The position numbers and the translations under genes are program-made. A DNA stretch of 64,000 nt from Promerops cafer (taxonomy: Eukaryota > Chordata > Aves > Passeriformes > Nectariniidae), in the NCBI GenBank assembly GCA_013398275.1, contig VZSE01002883.1:949249-1013248 (forward strand). The letters run 5' to 3'. The stretch's first letter is position 1, and each line of letters starts with the position of its first letter. The notes below the pieces were generated by a model. The model was not told where the DNA came from. It saw only the letters and a program-made list of their open reading frames with translations, and made no database searches. Of the stretch, positions 36,841-50,000 are shown piece after piece.

Positions 36841-39800
36841 AATGACAGATTATATGGTGTCACATGAGATAGTGGGAAAAAAGCAAATGTGCTTGGTTTT
36901 TGTTTTTTCCCCATCCCTTCTTTACATGATGGAATTAGATAATTTTCCTGTTTCTGGAGGAGTTTGTGTCTGAAAAGGCTGCATGCCTCTTTTGTCTAAA
37001 TACGTTTTATTTTGCCCTTTGTCTACTCCTGTCCACCAGTGGGTGAGGGAGCAAAACTGAGGGCAGGAAACTCATCAGGAGTTACAAGCCAACCCAAGTG
37101 CCTGGTTCCAGGGAGGACTTTTCTCCAGGGCTGGAGGAGTCACTCTAGGCCCAGCAAACTGGGGCAGTTTGCCCCTAATCACTCGTGTGCCACAGCTGAG
37201 AGCAATCCAGCTTGGCTCAGAGGTGAAGCACTGCTTAGCACTGCTTCCACACACAAAATCTCTGCGTGACACGTTACACAACAGCCCTGGCTGTGCTGGC
37301 AGCTGGTCTGTGAACCCCAGGACAGCTCTGGACACAATGCCCTGCCTGGGCTAACCTCCCTTCTCCTGTGCCTCACGCCGTGGTGTTCACCTGCACTGGG
37401 GATCAGTTGGGAAAGGGCAATTCCCTTGCAGCAGGAGGCTGTGGAGCAGAGGACGTGCCCTTCCTCTGGAGCAGAAATGTTATCCCCGGCTAACACCAGC
37501 TTCTATCCTGGGGCCAAAATGCTTCTCGTTGCCTGCAGCACCTGTGTGCTGGTGCCTCTGATGGGTCCGTTTCCCTCATCAGGAACTGCTGAGAACAAAG
37601 GTTGTTCACACCAGTAATGTCTCTCCTGACCGAAGTTCATCTGTAAATTCGCATCGACCAAAGCAGCCCAGCATCGATCGTTCTGTCTGCCTGACGTCCC
37701 AGCAACCAGCGGTGACACTGCTGCCGCCGCGAGGTCGCACGGCCAGCTCCGGGAGGGCGGGGGCAGTGCGTGGGAGCCCCGGCCTCTGGCCTGGCCCGCT
37801 CCCGGCAGGGCAGAGCGCGCCCAAGGGCAACCACAGCTCCTTGGCCCTCAGCCCTGCAGGGCAGCCTGATCCAAAGCCCGTGGTGCCTGCTGACAAGCAG
37901 CCCAAGCAGCAGCCACCAGCCTGTTCTGTGAGCTTCTTTGCTAAATTGTTTATAGCCTTGCACAGTCCGCATCAGCTCAAATGTGCAGTGATGCCTGAAA
38001 TATACCCATGAGTGAAATGTTTCTTCATTTAACAGGAGAGAACACAGCCCCGTGCAGAGGAGAACTTGATAACCACTTGGTACAGGATTAGTTTTCCCAC
38101 CTGTCTTTTTAAACCAGTTAACCATTTTCACTCAGTAGGAAAATGTCTGTTAAAAATGTTTTCCAGGTAAAACCATCCCTACTGGAGAGGAATGTCCCCA
38201 GCTCTGCACACTTGCTGCATGTCTGACTATTCCAAGCTATCCATGAGCTGAAGTTATACGGTTCTCTGGCACAGCGAGGCTGTGGCAACACACAAAGCGA
38301 GCTGGCTCCAGTCCATCCTTAATCTTTGGGCCCTGCTTTTGCTTTCATGTGGTGTCTGGCTGCATGTATGTGCTTTCTGCACAGCAGGGTGCTTCCTTTC
38401 AGTCTGAGGAGATTCAGTGTTGGCCCTGTGAGCACCCGTGGCCTCTCCCATGCAGCTGCAGGATTGTTAGATATCTTTAATTAAGTCAGTGAACTCTGCC
38501 AGTGCAGCAGATGCCTCCATTAACTGCTCAGCCACAGGCATTGTGCAAAACAGTAGCGAACGGGAGTGCACCGAAGGGGAGGATTGCCTTAGCTTTGATC
38601 AGAGTCCCCTGCAGCACCGGCCCTTCAAAGGGAGGCAGAGAGCTCCCTGCCTTAGGCTGCTCAGAAGTGCTGTCCTGCAGTGCACACCTAAATTGGATGG
38701 GGTGCTTGGGCCTTGCCAGAAACACCTACCCCTCTTTCTGTAACCCACACTTCACCTTCCTTCTTTATTTCTTTTGAACAGAAAGTGATCTGACAGCCCA
38801 GGCTGGTCTGAGAGCAGTTCTGGAGATGAGACAGTGCTGGAGAGGAAGGACTTTGTGCCAGCAGATAGAAGTGCCAGTTCCCCTTGGGCCAGGGATCTCG
38901 TGGGAGCTGAGCTGCATCCCTCGTTTGCTGCTGGCGGGCTCCAGGGAGCAGGGAGACATCAGGACAGTGTCACAGGAGCACCTGGATTTGCAATCAGTTT
39001 CTCCTCTGCTTGCAAACAGCTGAGCAAGGTACTAAATGTTTGCAGATTTCAGTGGGATTTCGGCAAAACAAAGGCAGATAAGCCTCCAGGAGCATCAGAA
39101 TACTCTCTTTCCAGTGTAATAAACACTGGAGACATTTAAAATGTACAGGCCTGTGAAGGCCTCCCACTCCTAGTGACCAGTGCCAAGGGAGGCTCAAAGT
39201 CCCCGATCAGTGCAACTGGGCACCCATCTCCTCCCAGATAGGCTGAGTTTAATGGTGTAGCCATTCCAGATCTGAGAAGGTGAGGGCACAGCTGGGACAC
39301 AGTCATGTGGCACTGAGGTGCTGCAGGAGGGGACCATGGACGAACAGGAAGGGCCAGCAGCACTGCAGAGACCAGGTCTGCACTGCAAGTCAGGGATCAC
39401 AGTCAGAGGTGGTTCAAAGCCTCAGTGCAGCTCTGTGCTCTGCAGTTATGACCCATATCCCTGGGTCTGACCCACAAAGTGTGGAGCTGATCACAGCCAG
39501 ACACCAGCAACTTGGCTGTTCTTAAGCCCTTCTTATTGGCAAGAAGCAAATGGTTCTCTCAGCATACCTTCAGGAGGGTGTACAGGATGGGCACACCTCT
39601 GGGATCTATTCAAGGACAGACCCTATATAAACTGTCTGGGAATATTCTGGAGAACACAGAAAAATAAGTATGTTTTTGACTGTTTCTGACATAGTGCTAT
39701 TGGGTATTGTACAAAGATAAGGGACTACGAAAATGACCATTTGATTTCTGTTCTAACAGAACGCTGACTTCAACTCCCAGTGCTGAGCAGAGTAGCAATA

Positions 39801-40229
39801 AAACTGCAATTTTTTTTCAAACATAGCAGGGAAACAAGTCCACCACTACACTTAGGAAACAAATAATGTAGCCATGGCTCAAGATAAATCCAAACTTTAA
39901 TTTTGGCCTAAAGATATGATTGTTGGAAAATAGCAATACACTTTCATATGTTTATTAACTAAAATTATATCTACTGATTATTTTACAAAATGAAAGACAA
40001 AGTTTATCAGTTTTTTTTAAAATCACTTTGTGCTTAGAAAGAAATGGGTTTCTGAATTAGATTAAGTAGCATGATGAAAAAAAACAGCTAAAACCTGCCT
40101 GTGCTGTGAGCCACATGTGCAAGCAGCTCAGTGTCCTGCTCCATTGGCTCTGGCTCTGCAGAGGTGATCTGTGTCCTCCTGTCTCACAGACTAGCAAAGA
40201 GCTGCATGCTTGGAGCGCCCCAGATCCCT
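36841..40229. other. Intergenic, EHHADH to C3orf70
   Basis: No coding exon or repeat recognised. A modestly GC-rich patch at about 37690-37900 has scattered CpG but no clear promoter arrangement. Confidence 0.5.
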
Positions 40230-40575
40230 TGTAATCGAGGCTGCTTGCCTGCTGCCCGCACTCCCCGGAGGCTGCCGCCCGGTGCCAGGGTGCCCGGATC
40301 CCATTTATTAAGCCCGGTCGTGTCTGGAGAGCAGCTCCACATGGCCGGGGGAGTGCTCGGGGGAGCCTGGCAGCCAGCCCACAGCCCTGCTGGGAGCCGG
40401 GCTTACTCGCCCGGGGCTGGTGGCCGCTCCCGCCCGTGCGCTCCGGCCGCTGCAAGCGCCTTGGGAAAGCAGTGAAATCTCGCAGCGGCCCACAGCTGCC
40501 GGCAGCGCCCTCGGGCACCGGCCCGGGCTCAGCCCGCCGCGCAGGGCAGCCCGCGGGTCACCCTCCCACCCAGCC

Positions 40576-40794
40576 GGGGGACACAGCCACGGGGGCGCAG
40601 CCATCGAGGGGTACGGCCATCGCGGGACACGGCCAAAAGTGCACATCGCCATCGAGGGCACGACGATCGTGGACACAGCTATGAGGGGCCACGGTCACCG
40701 CCGGGCACTGCCATCGTGGGGCATGGTCATCGAGGGACAGAGCCATCGGAAGGTATGGCATCGGGGGACAGCGCCACCGGCTGCGGCAACCATC
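40576..40794 (+). repeat. 16 bp minisatellite in the C3orf70 promoter/5' region
   Basis: About 14 imperfect head-to-tail copies fit the unit GNGGGNCACNGCCATC, each 14 to 18 bp long. CATCG occurs repeatedly at the copy junctions. The array ends 81 bp before the C3orf70 start codon. Its unit is unrelated to the minisatellite near 5.6 kb. Because the unit is not a multiple of three, it cannot encode a constant peptide repeat. Confidence 0.75.
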
Positions 40795-40875
40795 GGGGTA
40801 CCGCGGGCGGTGCTGCGGGACCGGGGCGGGGCGGGNCCGCTGCGGCGCGGGGGCTGCGGGCGGAGCGGCGGCGCC

Positions 40876-41050
40876 ATGAGCGGGGCGGCGGCGGCGAAGA
40901 GCGAGAAGCTGGACGAGGCTCAGGCGCTCGCCCGCAGCTGCGCGGGCAGACCCGACTTCCAGCCCTGCGACGGGCTCTCGCTCTGCGCCACCCACAGCCA
41001 CGGCCGCTGCTTCCGCCTGCACTGGTGCTGCCACCTGGGATGGTGCCACT
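40876..41050 (+). CDS. C3orf70: C3orf70 coding exon 1
   Basis: This exon encodes residues 1-58 and the first base of Cys59. The donor is CACT|GTGAGT at 41051. It lies within a CpG island and contains almost all of the Cys/His-rich segment; the intron interrupts the final CHC of that motif. Confidence 0.94.
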
Positions 41051-44000
41051 GTGAGTGAGGGGGCGAAGGAGCGGGCGGGGGGCGCGCGATCCCGGCCGTC
41101 CCGAATGTCCTGTCGGTCCCCGCGCACTGCTTCACCGCCCGTCCCGTCCCGTCCCGCGGCAGGGAGCAGCCCGCTCCCGGAGCTGTCCGTGCCCAGGCGG
41201 CCCCAGTAGGACCCTGATTTCGGGCGCTGCTTCCGTAGGGGCGGCAGCGGCGATGCCAGGAGAGCTCTCTCGGGGCCATGAGTCTCAGTGCCCCTCGCCC
41301 CCGTGAGCCGGCCGGAGGGTGGGCTGTGGCATTGGCTGGGCACCGCTGTCCTTCGCATCAGCCACTTCATTCTCGGTGCTAATGGTTTTATTTTTACAGG
41401 CATAAACCCCGTTGAGCAGAGAGGTAACTGCTTTAGGCTATATATAGCAAATAGCTTCAAAATCCAGTATTGAGCCAACTCTGGTGAAAAGGCGCCAACG
41501 ACTTTAATATCGATATTTAAGATCCTGATGTATCTAATCATGGAGGCTGAGATTGAACTGTGGATGTCCAAACATAGTTTGATGAATAATTAATCATGTA
41601 GAGCCTTGAAGAGCAGGCTTTCCCAGCAGCGTGTTGATGCGAGGTCAGAAAATGGTGATGGAGCAATGTACTTGAGTCATGTTGTGTTCTGGAGATCTTA
41701 AAGCTTGGATGGTCAAGGTTAACACTGGAGCCTTATGTGAGGGTTACTTGGTGCTGCTGAAGGTGTCCCTGGACTCCTGACATCCCATTCTCCTTTTAAA
41801 TCCATTGCCATTGCCATCTCTCCTTGCAATTTAGTCACCTTCATGAATTCCCCTTCACATGCACATTCTGGAAATTTTGTTTCACAGGGAAAAGGGGCTG
41901 CCCCAAAAACCAGCTTTTGTTTGGAGGCAAGCTTCTATATCAATTAAATACGCATTTCAGGAATTTTGCTTGATTTGGTATTTGAAAGCAGTTCAGGACA
42001 AAAGGTTTTCTTCTGTCTGTGCCCTGAGTAGTGTGGTACAACTGGCTGTGTGAGAAGGTGCCACAGTCACCTGTTGCACAGGGACAGGGATGTCTCACTG
42101 GTATTTCATCAATAACACAAAGGTTATGACCTAGATTCTTCTCAACGTTTCCCTGGTCTCAGTTATTTGTGGCCACCATCAAGATATAAAAGCTTATGAG
42201 CACTCTGGAGTACAGGATCAGAGCTCAAAGTGGTGCTTATAAACTGGAGATGTTACCCAAAATCATCTGGGAATGGTCCTGGGATAGGGAAGTCAAACAT
42301 GGAACTGGGAATACCTGGAGAAGTGATTGCAGAGAGGGATCTGGGGATTAGGATGGATCACAAACTGCCTGTGTGTCAGCAGTGGGAGGTCTGTATGGCA
42401 GAAAAGCCAAACCCAGAACCCCAGCCTTCACTTTGGGATGCATTACCAGGAGCATGGCAAGTGTGCAATTTAATTAGTCTCTTCAGCTCAGTGATGAGGA
42501 AACCAGGCTGATGGGCTGAGCTTTGAGTGTTGCACTTTACAGAGCTGTAGGAGAATTGGGGAGGAGATCACAGAGATCAGCTTAGAAAAATACGCTTTAC
42601 AAGGGGGTACAAAAAAAAGGGTTTTTTGGGCTGTAAAAGATTGAGGGAGGGAGGGAGGAAGGAGGAAGGGATGATGAGCTTCGCAAAGTGTAAGGTAGCC
42701 TAGCAGAGCAGCTGTGTTCGAGTCCTCCTCTGCACAGATGTGGCAGAAAACCAGGTCTCTCTTACCTGTGACAAGGAGAATTTAGGTTTGGATATGGGAA
42801 AATATCATAACTAGAAAGAGAAATGCATCAGGGGAACAGAGTACTTGAGAAGGTGAGGAGTCATGGTCCTTCAGGGAAGGCTTAGACTGGTGTCTCTTAG
42901 GCATTACATGGAGCTGCTTCCCTCTTGGAAAGGCCACTTGAGATCCCATCCAACCCTTTGCTTCTGTGTGGCAATTATAAGATTTAAAAATAGTTATGGC
43001 ATTTGCAAGAAGTACAGACTTCCTTCTCAATTCCTCCTTTATGGCTAATGAAAAGTTAAGATACCTTTGCCTCATGAAACCAGGATTTTAAATGGAAGAT
43101 TTTAAAGGAAGTCACATACTTCATTGCCTTGTTTAATCTTCTGAAAGCCATGGTGAAGCGCGCTCCCTTCTTGACCCTCATTTCCTAATGCAAATTTCAG
43201 AGCTAAGGATCTCTTTGTATCCTGCTCCTGTGGAATGAGTCGAGTTGGACTTAAAAGGGGTGAGAATGAGGTCTATAATGGGAAATTGTATAGAGGTCAG
43301 AGATGTAATTAAACAGCATTGGGAGTTACCTTGCATAAACGCAGTGCTGTAATACCAACTTGGGAAACCTCAGAGGGTTCTTGAAAGTGCTTTTCTGTGA
43401 CTCTTAAGAGCTGTATTGGGGAACAGGAAACTCTACATCAATTAAAAGGGCCATTGAAGTATTATTTTCCATCAGTGGCCAAGGTCCTGGAGAATGTCAA
43501 CTCAGTGAAAGTGCACTTACACTGTGAAATTACAAAAACTCAGCATGCCATGATGAGTAGATTGTCTCCTCATGTGTATTTAGGATCACATCTGCTTACT
43601 TCAGTGACAGGAGCAATTTAGCGTTGCAGAGCCACTTGGCTGTGGAAGGAATAATTGAGAAAGAGCCCAGCCTGAATTCCCCAAAGCCAGTGTGGTTGGC
43701 ATACTCGGAAGTGAGCAGTACTGTAGGTGCTCTCTTCACCTCAGATGTTTCTCTGTCCATAAAATGGCAATAATAGCTGGCAGGGAGATCAGAGACTGTT
43801 TGGTGTATCCAAATAGCTCCGAGAGCCTCAGCTGCCCTGGGTGCCTGTATGACTTCTGTGTCTAAGCCTGGAGTTTATTTTAGGTCCTTTTCAGTCTGTT
43901 TTGGGCTTGGTGGGAAGCAGATTTCCCAGTGTGGTGTTTCTCTGATGCGCTCCCGTGCGTGGGGAGCTCTGAACCCAGGTACAGCCTCCATATGAGGTGC

Positions 44001-47000
44001 ATGAAAAACGTGCAGGATGGGTGTGCCTGGGGAGGCTGGGATGGGAGGGGGCCGGGGTGCCTCGGGTGTTGCTGGAGCCGCCGGGCTCTGCCCTGGAGCG
44101 CAGGAACACCTCGTCCCTGCTGCCGTAGCTGTCCTCAGCACCCCTCCCCTGGGTGCTGCCAGGAGGCTGTGCCGACTCCAGTCTCCACGTGGAACCAGGA
44201 TGAGGGCTCAAGCCTCAGAGTCCTTTTCCCAGCAGGGAAGAAGGTGTTGGCCCAGGAGGTGTTTTTTGCTTCAGCCCCTGTGTTTGTCCCACTACACATT
44301 TCTCCTGCATGCTCTGTGCACTGCATGCATTCCCTTTGCCAGGGTTGCAGCCCCCTGTTCACCTTCCTCCCCTCCCCTCTGACAGTCTTGGGAGGTTTTG
44401 TTTATTAGATGCAAGCTGAGAGCCTTAAATTACTCTGATCTACTTTTTCCAGAGCCAGAGAAAACACGCCAGAGGCAGGTCTGCAGCAAGGTGCCTGCCT
44501 CCCTTTCCTCACCTCGGGATTTCCACTGCAGCTGTGATTTGCGCTGATGCAGGCTGTGAGGCTGCTGGCTCTGAGGTGGTACCTGCTTATGTCAGAAAGG
44601 CTCAGATCCTCAGGGTTGCATCTCTCCTGACCTGACAGCAGGACTTCGATTGCATTTTGCTAATTTTACTTCCTAAGAATTAACTGTGAGAGAAAGCATC
44701 ATGCTTGATACAATTAAGAGCATTCTCTTGCAACTGGGTTCATTTGTAATCTGAATATCTTGCATTCTGTTAAACACTCTGCAAACCCCTCGGTACATTA
44801 TGCTGCAATTATCAATAATACATGATGAATCGTGGTTCCACAGCAGTGGCTTCAATAGACAGTAATTGTGCCACCTTGTATTAGCCTTTCTATGCTTTTC
44901 TTCCCCCCTGTTTCAGCATCAAAAGAGCAAGCTTTTAGCTCCTTAAAGCCTCTTGCATATCTTATATTGAAAAGTAAATGCAGCAAATAAATTTCAGTTC
45001 CACCACTTTCACAGGTTTAGCTGTTTGGAACCTTTACAAGAAAACAAACCAAGCATGGGGAAAACACAAGATCTCCATTGGGTGGCCAGGAAGAGAACAC
45101 AGCTGCTAGGCTCAGGCAAGGCACAAGATCGTGGTGGCAGGAAAGGTTTTTAAAAATACACCTGCACAAAATACACTCTTGCAGTTTGCGAGGTGGTGGA
45201 TAGCACTTGCAGGTGTGCCTTGCATTAGTTTCCCACTCCCTGGCTTGCATCACAAATTACGGCACTGTTCGGCTGGGGTTTGCAGCCAGACCTGGCAGGT
45301 TCTGCATGAGGTCAGGCAGGCCTGGCAAGAGATCCAAGGAACTGTCATTTTTCAGCCAAGAGGAGAAAATGGGTTTGTGTGATGCGTGGCATGCCACAAA
45401 GGGCACATGGGACACATGTTTTCTGGGTGGTCTTGGGGAGAAGGGCTTCTCTAAATTTGGCCATGCTAGCAATATTCTGGGAATGTAGAACTAGAGTACA
45501 TTTACATTTGTTACTCACCTGAACAGGCAGCCCAGGGTTTCTCTTGGCTCTCAAGAGTTCCATTGCTTCCTCTCGGTGTCTGAGGGCACCCAGCAGAGGC
45601 ACAGTCCCTGTGGCTGGGGTCTCATCAGTCCCAGCTGTGTGCTGGCCAGGGGAGGGGGCAAGCCCTTATCCATTGCCCACAGCTGCAGCCAGGGAATGAG
45701 GCAAATCAGCACAGTCGCTGCACCTGGGTGTGCTCTGAGCCCATACTGCTCCTCACATTCTTCTCTCCTTGAATCACTAGTGGGTTTCTTTTATAACATT
45801 TTAAAATGAAAGCATTTGTTGTCTGTCGCACAAAGCTGGTGAAAGTTCTCTGTCAAGGCCATCCTTGATTAAACCTCTTTCAGGGAGAAGATGTGGTGTG
45901 TGTCAATGGCAGCTCCTGCCTGCTCTCTGGCAGGTACACACCTGGCCCAGGTGCAGGCATTTTCCCCTGCCACACAGTGATGTGTGCAGCATTTCAGTAT
46001 CTTTGTGCACACCAGCAGCATTTCCAAGGTGTCTCTCCCCCTCTCCAGCAACAGAAGCCATCAGCAGGGGCTCTGACAATCTCCCAAGCCCATGTAATTA
46101 TTCAGACCCCAGTCTGCCTGTGGGAACTGTGAGGAGAGAATCAGTGAGGGAGCCCTGCTTTCCTGTGACAGAGCTGGTAAGTGAGCTGAAATGGTATGGG
46201 GAGGAATTCAGGTGCATCCTGATAGGGCTTGGGGGTCTAAAGAGGAGCTGTGCCTGCCTGCAGCCAGTGTCTGTTGATCCCTGCATGTTAGAGGAGCAGC
46301 CCTGCAGCAGAGCATACACTGTACATCTCCAGAAGCCTTGCTCTTATTCCAGTGGGTTTTCCTTCTAGTTGGTTTTTGGTGGCCGCAAAACTCGTTTCCA
46401 CATGCAGGAGGGAGCAGAAGGGCAGCAGTGCTCCAGTGCTCTGTGTGTCCTTGTCTGCAGATGCTGATGTGGACTGGAAGGAGCCAGCCTGGCAGTGGTG
46501 ATGGCAACTTGAATTTCCAGCAGTACTGTTCCACAGGGCAAAACTACATGCTGATGACTGAGTTGTTGGCTAAACAGGGAAAGGGAGTTGTAACATTGCT
46601 TCTGTCTGAAATTCTGAGTATTTGGAGGAACTCATACACTTTTCTTCATGGAAAACTCCTGTCTAAAGTGGAATGGAGTAGTGGGGCTAGAAGCTCTAGG
46701 GCTGGGAATTCCCAGAAAACACAGCATGGGCTAGAGGGAGAGTGGCTACAAATCCTGGGACAAATAGATGTTTTTAATTTACTTCTGCTGTGAAAGGGAT
46801 TTGAACATTCATCCTGTTAAGTCCATGTATCTGGACAGAATGTTTGTGTGCAGAGCAAGGCATTATGCTGAGTGCTAGGCAGGAGCTGCAGAAAGGTGGA
46901 TGTTGTAGCTTGTAATGAGAAAAGACTTTTAATGAGGATTTGTTGCCTGTGGCTGTGCAAGATCTCTTCACCTGTATTTTGAAGAGCTATGATATTCCAG

Positions 47001-50000
47001 CTTCGTTTCACGAAGCTGTACACAACCAAGGAAAGAATGTTAGCTTAATATATTCTGAAGTGTTACTCTAAGGGAAAACACTGCCAGTTTTTATGAGTGC
47101 ATCATCCCAGACCTGGATGGGATTTTGTTCCTCAGGTTTTAGTTACAATCTGGAAATCACAGTATGAATGTACCATTGATAAGAGAACCTACATGTGTCG
47201 ATTCCTTGTACCCTGTGGGAATGTCAGCGCCTCTGCAAGAACCTGCTGGCTAGTAAAAATTCATTTTGAATCTTTACTATAATGTTTAGAGACATGCATG
47301 TTCTGTTATTGTTAACAAAGGCCCAGATATCACTTAACAGATCACAGGAAAATCTCAGAATTCAGGCTACTTGCTTAGTGTGTTTCATAGGACTAACTCC
47401 TGTACAGCTCATGTGTGATTGAACAGAAATCACTGCACTTCTTTCTCCAAAAGTCTAAGAAAAAGGGACCTGTGTACCAAAACACTTCATGCCAGCCAAA
47501 AACTCTTTATCATGCATAACTGAGGCTGTGAGGATCCCACACCTGAGAGGCATAATTCATAAAGAATTTTATCTGCTGGCCCCAAACTCAGTGATCTGCT
47601 GGTAAGAGCCTCTGAGAGTGGCAGATAACTGACACACTGTGGCTGCTTGAAGGGTTAAGTGCTGGTTTTGTGAAGCCTGAAAGGACAAGGCTGGGGATGT
47701 TTCCTACCAGAAGCACGTACTTCTGAAGAAAAAGTTCATTAATCTTGTGTCTCGTCAGTTGGTGGGGTTGTCTGTGACCGCCGGGTGTCCTGAACCCTGC
47801 GCAGTGAGGGCTGGGCATGTGCTCCTGCTCAGAGGGCTTCCTGCTGGTGAGAGGCTGCTGGCACTTTTGTCACTGCAGAGGAACAGCCTAAAGATAAAAT
47901 CTGCATGGAGCACAGTGCCTGTGGCGAGCGTGTGGCTTCCTTCCTGGACTCTGCAGGTGAGGGAGTCTGTTTGCCAGCCCGGGTCTGTGAGCCTGCTTAG
48001 TGCCAGTGCCCGATGCAAAAGTGCCTTCTGTCACATCAGCCTTCCTCTTGTGGTTCTTGATGGATGTTTCATGGGTCTTAAATGGCAGCCTGTGGTCATA
48101 GCCTTGCATTGTCCCATGAGACTGAGTCACAAGATTGTCCTCGCTGTGACTTCCATCCCGCAGGTCTGCAGAGCTGACACTGCTCAGGTCTGCTGGAAGC
48201 ACTGAAGAGGCCTCTGAGGTGCTTGGCACAGGACCTCCAATTTCCTGGCAGCACCTGTGTGCTCATCAAGAACACGTTTTGTCACCACTCGTGTTGCTGC
48301 AGCCAGCAGAGCCAGGCTTGTAGCGCAGGGGCATCTTGGGGTGTTCTTATGTAATGGCTCTCGATTTAACCAGTGCTGCCGTACACTTCATGACTCACTG
48401 CCAGCCTTGGTAACTTATTTCTGCACACTGGTGAGGCTCTACTAGAAATCTGTGTTTCTGTAAAGGAGAAAAAGCAAAATGCTTTACTCACAAACAGTGT
48501 AAGATGTTCCCAAACTCCTGAGAGCTGTGACAGTGTGGGCTTAGCTGCTGATGGATGGCACAAGCTTACACTAATGCAAAAGCTGGTTGACAGTAGATTG
48601 GATTCCAGGTAGGGCATCTCTCTCTCTCTCTGCATATAAAGTGACCCTGGTTTAATGTGCTGTGGTTTTTCTTCCAGCACCTCCATGAATTTATCTGCCC
48701 ACAAGATACAGAGTATGTTTTCATAATGGCTTTGATTCTTCCACTAATCAATTTTTATGTAGTGACTGATCACAGAACTCAAGAAGTGCAGTTCGTGCCA
48801 TTTGGAGATGTTTTTGCCAATAGCTGAGTATATTCACATAGAGGAAAGTCAAAAACCTGCGGGGAAAGTGGAAACTGATTGCTTGGCAACTGGGCCTTGT
48901 TTTTAACATCACCATACTTTAATTTAGGCCATGTAACAGTTGGAATTTATATGTAACCTACGTTGTAAAACAATTTCAGCAAGAGGCATGCATTTGTATT
49001 CTTGTTCTCACTGGTGGCTGTGGAGCTGGAGAGCCCACACGTCTGCTCTGGAAGCTGCTTGTTTGGCTGTGTGCTTGCACCCAGCCCTGAAATGACTCCC
49101 TGCTGTGCCCAGCTCTGTGCCAGACTCTCTCTGTCCCTCTTCCCTGCCACACATGATGCTGGTGCACACCTGTAACTATTGCAGGCAGGGTGCTTGGCTG
49201 TTCCACACTGTGTGGCTGCCTGGTTGGATTTCAGTGCTTTCCTGAGCCTGAGCCCCACTCCACTGAGCCTGTCTCCCTCACTCACCTGGTTCTTGGTGAA
49301 AGGCTGGGACAGCATCACATGTGCCAGGGTAGACCAGCTCTTGCAGCCTTCCCGCAGTCCACCAGCATTAGCCCAGCTGTAGGCAGGGCAGGGGGAAGGA
49401 GACACCTTTTGCTTTGTTTTTCCTCCCTGTGCCACTAGACCTTGATCTGCTGGCACAGGAGCCGTTCTCCAGCTGGTCCTGTGGGATCTTGACTCTGGAT
49501 GTGAAGCCGAGGGCAATGCTCTCACCTCTGCCAGCACTGGCTCACCCTGCCACAGCAGAGAGCTGTTTGTGCTCCCAGCTGCGCTGTCCAGGTGCTCCAA
49601 GTCACTTGCCTGCAGTGGCACAGTGTGACACAATGGCTCCGTGTGATATCCACCTGCTCCACCTCCAGTAGTGGTAATTGGGCTTCTCTGTGTTGATGCA
49701 GAGCATTACTGGATCCCACACCCCTCCAAGGGGAGCACTGGTGCCCCATACTTGCACTCCTCAGCTCCACGTGGTGATGTGTTTTGGGCACAAGCAGGGA
49801 GAGCAGTCCTTTAAAATCCCCAGAAATGGGTTCTCTGGAGCCTTGTGATAGAAATAGCTTGGTTTGAGTGGTGTGTGAATGGACATGTACATGAGGCACC
49901 AGGAACAGTTAAAAGGAGTAAGGATCCTGTTCCCAGCACTGAAGCTGAAGAAAGTGGTGTTGTCCAGCCTGAGGGCTCCTGCTCACACAGAGCCACTGCA

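Larger units (their letters stand above)
40230..41330 (+). promoter_or_regulatory. C3orf70: CpG island over the C3orf70 promoter and first exon
   Basis: The GC- and CpG-dense block surrounds the C3orf70 start codon. GGGGCGGGGC-type GC boxes lie at about 40823-40834, some 45 bp upstream of the ATG, and no TATA box is evident. One base at 40836 is unresolved. The transcription start cannot be fixed from the sequence. Confidence 0.7.

Noticed and set aside
40558..41571. A 337-codon antisense ORF over the C3orf70 promoter and exon 1
   Set aside because: It is the shadow of the CpG island and of the minisatellite, with an unresolved base inside, and gives only a low-complexity Pro/Arg/Ala product.
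42690..42745. A TTCGAGTCC string resembling a tRNA T-loop
   Set aside because: The flanking bases do not form a T stem or acceptor stem, and no D-arm or anticodon arm fits upstream.
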